The translations under genes and the position numbers were made by a program. The notes beneath the pieces are model-generated. The model saw only the letters and a list, made by a program, of their open reading frames with translations, ran no database searches and was not told the origin of the DNA. Of a stretch of 64,000 nt of DNA, positions 62,521-64,000 are shown one piece after another (position 1 is the stretch's first letter; every line of letters starts with the position of its first letter). The DNA is taken from positions 103,574-167,573 of the forward strand of contig DATAFH010000039.1 of NCBI GenBank assembly GCA_036257565.1, in the 5' to 3' direction. The DNA is from DASSUW01 sp036257565 (GTDB lineage Bacteria > Actinomycetota > Thermoleophilia > Solirubrobacterales > Solirubrobacteraceae).

Positions 62521-63468
62521 GCGGCGTCGAGCAGCTCGCGAGCGATGACCCGGGCGGCGTCCGGGCGGGCCAGGGCCCGCGAGGCGGCGGCCATCGCCGC
62601 GCGGCGAGGCTCGTCGGTCACGAGGCCGTCGACCTCCGCGCGAAGGCGCTGCGGCGTGAGTTCGTCGTCTCCGAGGACGCTGACGGCGCCGGCGCGTTCC
62701 ATCCAGCGGGCGTTGGCCTGCTGGTGGTTGCCGGAGGCGTGCGGATACGGGATCAGGACCGCCGGGAGGCCGTACTGGGCGAGCTCGAACACCGAGCCGC
62801 CGGCGCGGGCGACGGCGAGGTCGGCGGCCGCGAGCGCGGTGCCGAACGGCACGACGTAGTCGCGCAGGACGTAATGCGGGCCGGGGGCCGTGAGTGTTGG
62901 GAAGTCGCGGCGTCCGGCGACGTGGAGGATGCGGTACGGCGCGTCGGCGAAGGCGGTCGCGGCGGTCTCGTTGATCGACCGCGCGCCGAGTGAGCCGCCG
63001 AAGACCAGCACCACCGTCTCACCGGGCTCGATGCCGAATTGCCGGCGCGCGCCGTCGCGGTCGGTGACGGTCGGGGGGACCGGGCGGCCGGTGAGCAGGT
63101 AACGGTCGCCATCGCGGCCCTCGATCGGGAACGCGAGGCAGACGCGGCGGGCGCGGCCGGCGAGCAGTCGGTTGGTGAGTCCGAGGTGCGAGTCCGCCTC
63201 CGTGAGGACGAGCGGCTTGCGGCCGAGCACGGCGGCGAGCCCCACCGGCCCGGCCACGTAGCCGCCGCCGCCGAGGACGGCGTCGGCGTCCTTGACCAGG
63301 CGGCGCCCCGCGCCGAGCGCGGCTCCCGCCTTCACGACCGCCCGTACCGCCTTCAGCGGGTTCGTGCGCGAGATGCCCTCGACCTGGAGCTGCTCGAGCG
63401 GGTAGCCCGCGGCCGGGACCAGCTCCGCCTCCGCGCGCTGCCCGCCCGCGAAGCGGACGTCGGCGCCC

Positions 63469-64000
63469 TCAGCTCGCAGCGCGTCGGCGACCGCGATCGC
63501 CGGCACCACGTGGCCGGCCGTCCCGCCCGCCGCGATCACGATGCGCGGGCCGCTCACCGCCACGACCCACGGCCCGCAGGTGCGCCGAGCCGCCCGAGGC
63601 GATGTTGAGCAGGAGGCCCATCGAGCACAGCAGCACGATGAGCGATGTCGAGCCCGAGGAGATGAACGGCAGCGGGACGCCGGTGAGCGGCGCGAGGCCG
63701 AGCACGGCGTAGACGTTGAGCAGGGCTTGGCACAGGATCAGGCTGGTCAGGCCGCCCGCGAGCAGCTTCGCGTAGGCGCCCTTGGCGTTGCGGGCGGTTC
63801 GCAGCCCGGCGTACCCGATCATGCCGTACAGGCACAGGAGGACGCAGATTCCCGCTACACCGAGCTCCTCGCCGATGACGGCCAGGATGAAGTCGGTGTG
63901 GGCCTCCGGGAGGTAGAAGATCTTCTGGACCGACTGCCCGGGGCCGAGGCCGAAGAAGCCGCCCGAGCCGATCGCGATCTGGCCCTGGACGGACTGGAAC
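63469..64000 (-). CDS. ftsW: Lipid II flippase/polymerase FtsW, 5' part outside window
   Basis: 177 codons visible. The SEDS signature is clear: VQGQIAIGSGGFFGLGPGQS, then IFYLPEAHTDFILAVIGEELG and the helix LTGVPLPFISSGSTSLIV. Membrane-bound peptidoglycan polymerase of the divisome. The frame runs to a stop at 63469, so a hydrophilic Arg-rich tail of about 30 residues overlaps the murG start by 95 bases, longer than the few-base overlaps elsewhere here. Confidence 0.93.
   Translation of the reverse strand, partial: FQSVQGQIAIGSGGFFGLGPGQSVQKIFYLPEAHTDFILAVIGEELGVAGICVLLCLYGMIGYAGLRTARNAKGAYAKLLAGGLTSLILCQALLNVYAVLGLAPLTGVPLPFISSGSTSLIVLLCSMGLLLNIASGGSAHLRAVGRGGERPAHRDRGGRDGRPRGAGDRGRRRAAS

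Overview
This is a chromosomal window of very high GC content with GTG and TTG starts and many 4-base start/stop overlaps. It comes from an actinobacterium-like genome. The housekeeping order (ribD-ribE-ribBA-ribH, rpe, rsmB, fmt, def, priA, metK; scpA-scpB, rluB, aroH, hisC, aroF, tyrA, aroA, cmk, der; ftsW-murG-murC-ftsQ-ftsZ), the gcvPA/gcvPB split glycine decarboxylase and a secreted Cys-repeat protein fit Thermoleophilia (Solirubrobacterales). That placement is an inference; no rRNA gene is present to confirm it.

Layout: 1-1.4 kb, a truncated EamA permease and a divergent LysR regulator. 1.4-4.9 kb, the riboflavin operon. 4.9-7.9 kb, a glycosyltransferase, methyltransferase and flippase set. 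7.9-10.3 kb, a partner-switching phosphatase and STAS antagonist. 10.3-12.7 kb, sulfur genes (TauE-type permease, cysD, cysC). 13-15.7 kb, a translationally coupled receiver/kinase/regulator trio. 15.8-25 kb, the rpe-rsmB-fmt-def-priA backbone, interrupted by a thrombospondin-type-3 surface protein and two decayed genes. 25.5-29.3 kb, an orphan DNA methyltransferase, galactokinase and a sodium:sugar symporter. 29.3-32 kb, metK and der. 32-34 kb, a membrane-tethered ECF sigma factor facing a secreted Cys-repeat protein. 34-40.4 kb, aromatic amino acid genes. 40.5-45 kb, rlmN, scpAB, trpS and a LigD-type primase-polymerase. 45-49 kb, an MMPL transporter and a ThuA/dehydrogenase pair. 49-53.3 kb, the glycine cleavage operon. 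53.4-58.8 kb and 62.5-64 kb, a c-di-GMP protein and the division/wall cluster, which is split by a 3.7 kb island carrying VOC, SRPBCC, ArsR, a reductase and RecQ.

Most striking observation: the 256 bases upstream of aroF (DAHP synthase) hold an unannotated 27-codon leader peptide ending YRFSYRTWRFS. The codons around Tyr-Arg-Phe-Ser-Tyr are perfectly complementary over 10 bases to the Shine-Dalgarno region of aroF, and a 12-base inverted repeat starts at the leader stop codon. This looks like a ribosome-controlled attenuator, probably acting on translation, for aroF-tyrA-aroA-cmk. Other notable items are two CAAC-N6-GTTG palindromes between an arsR-like gene and a reductase, a near-identical internal GAF duplication, a GTCGAC-rich double inverted repeat at the edge of the recQ island, and a decayed flavin monooxygenase.
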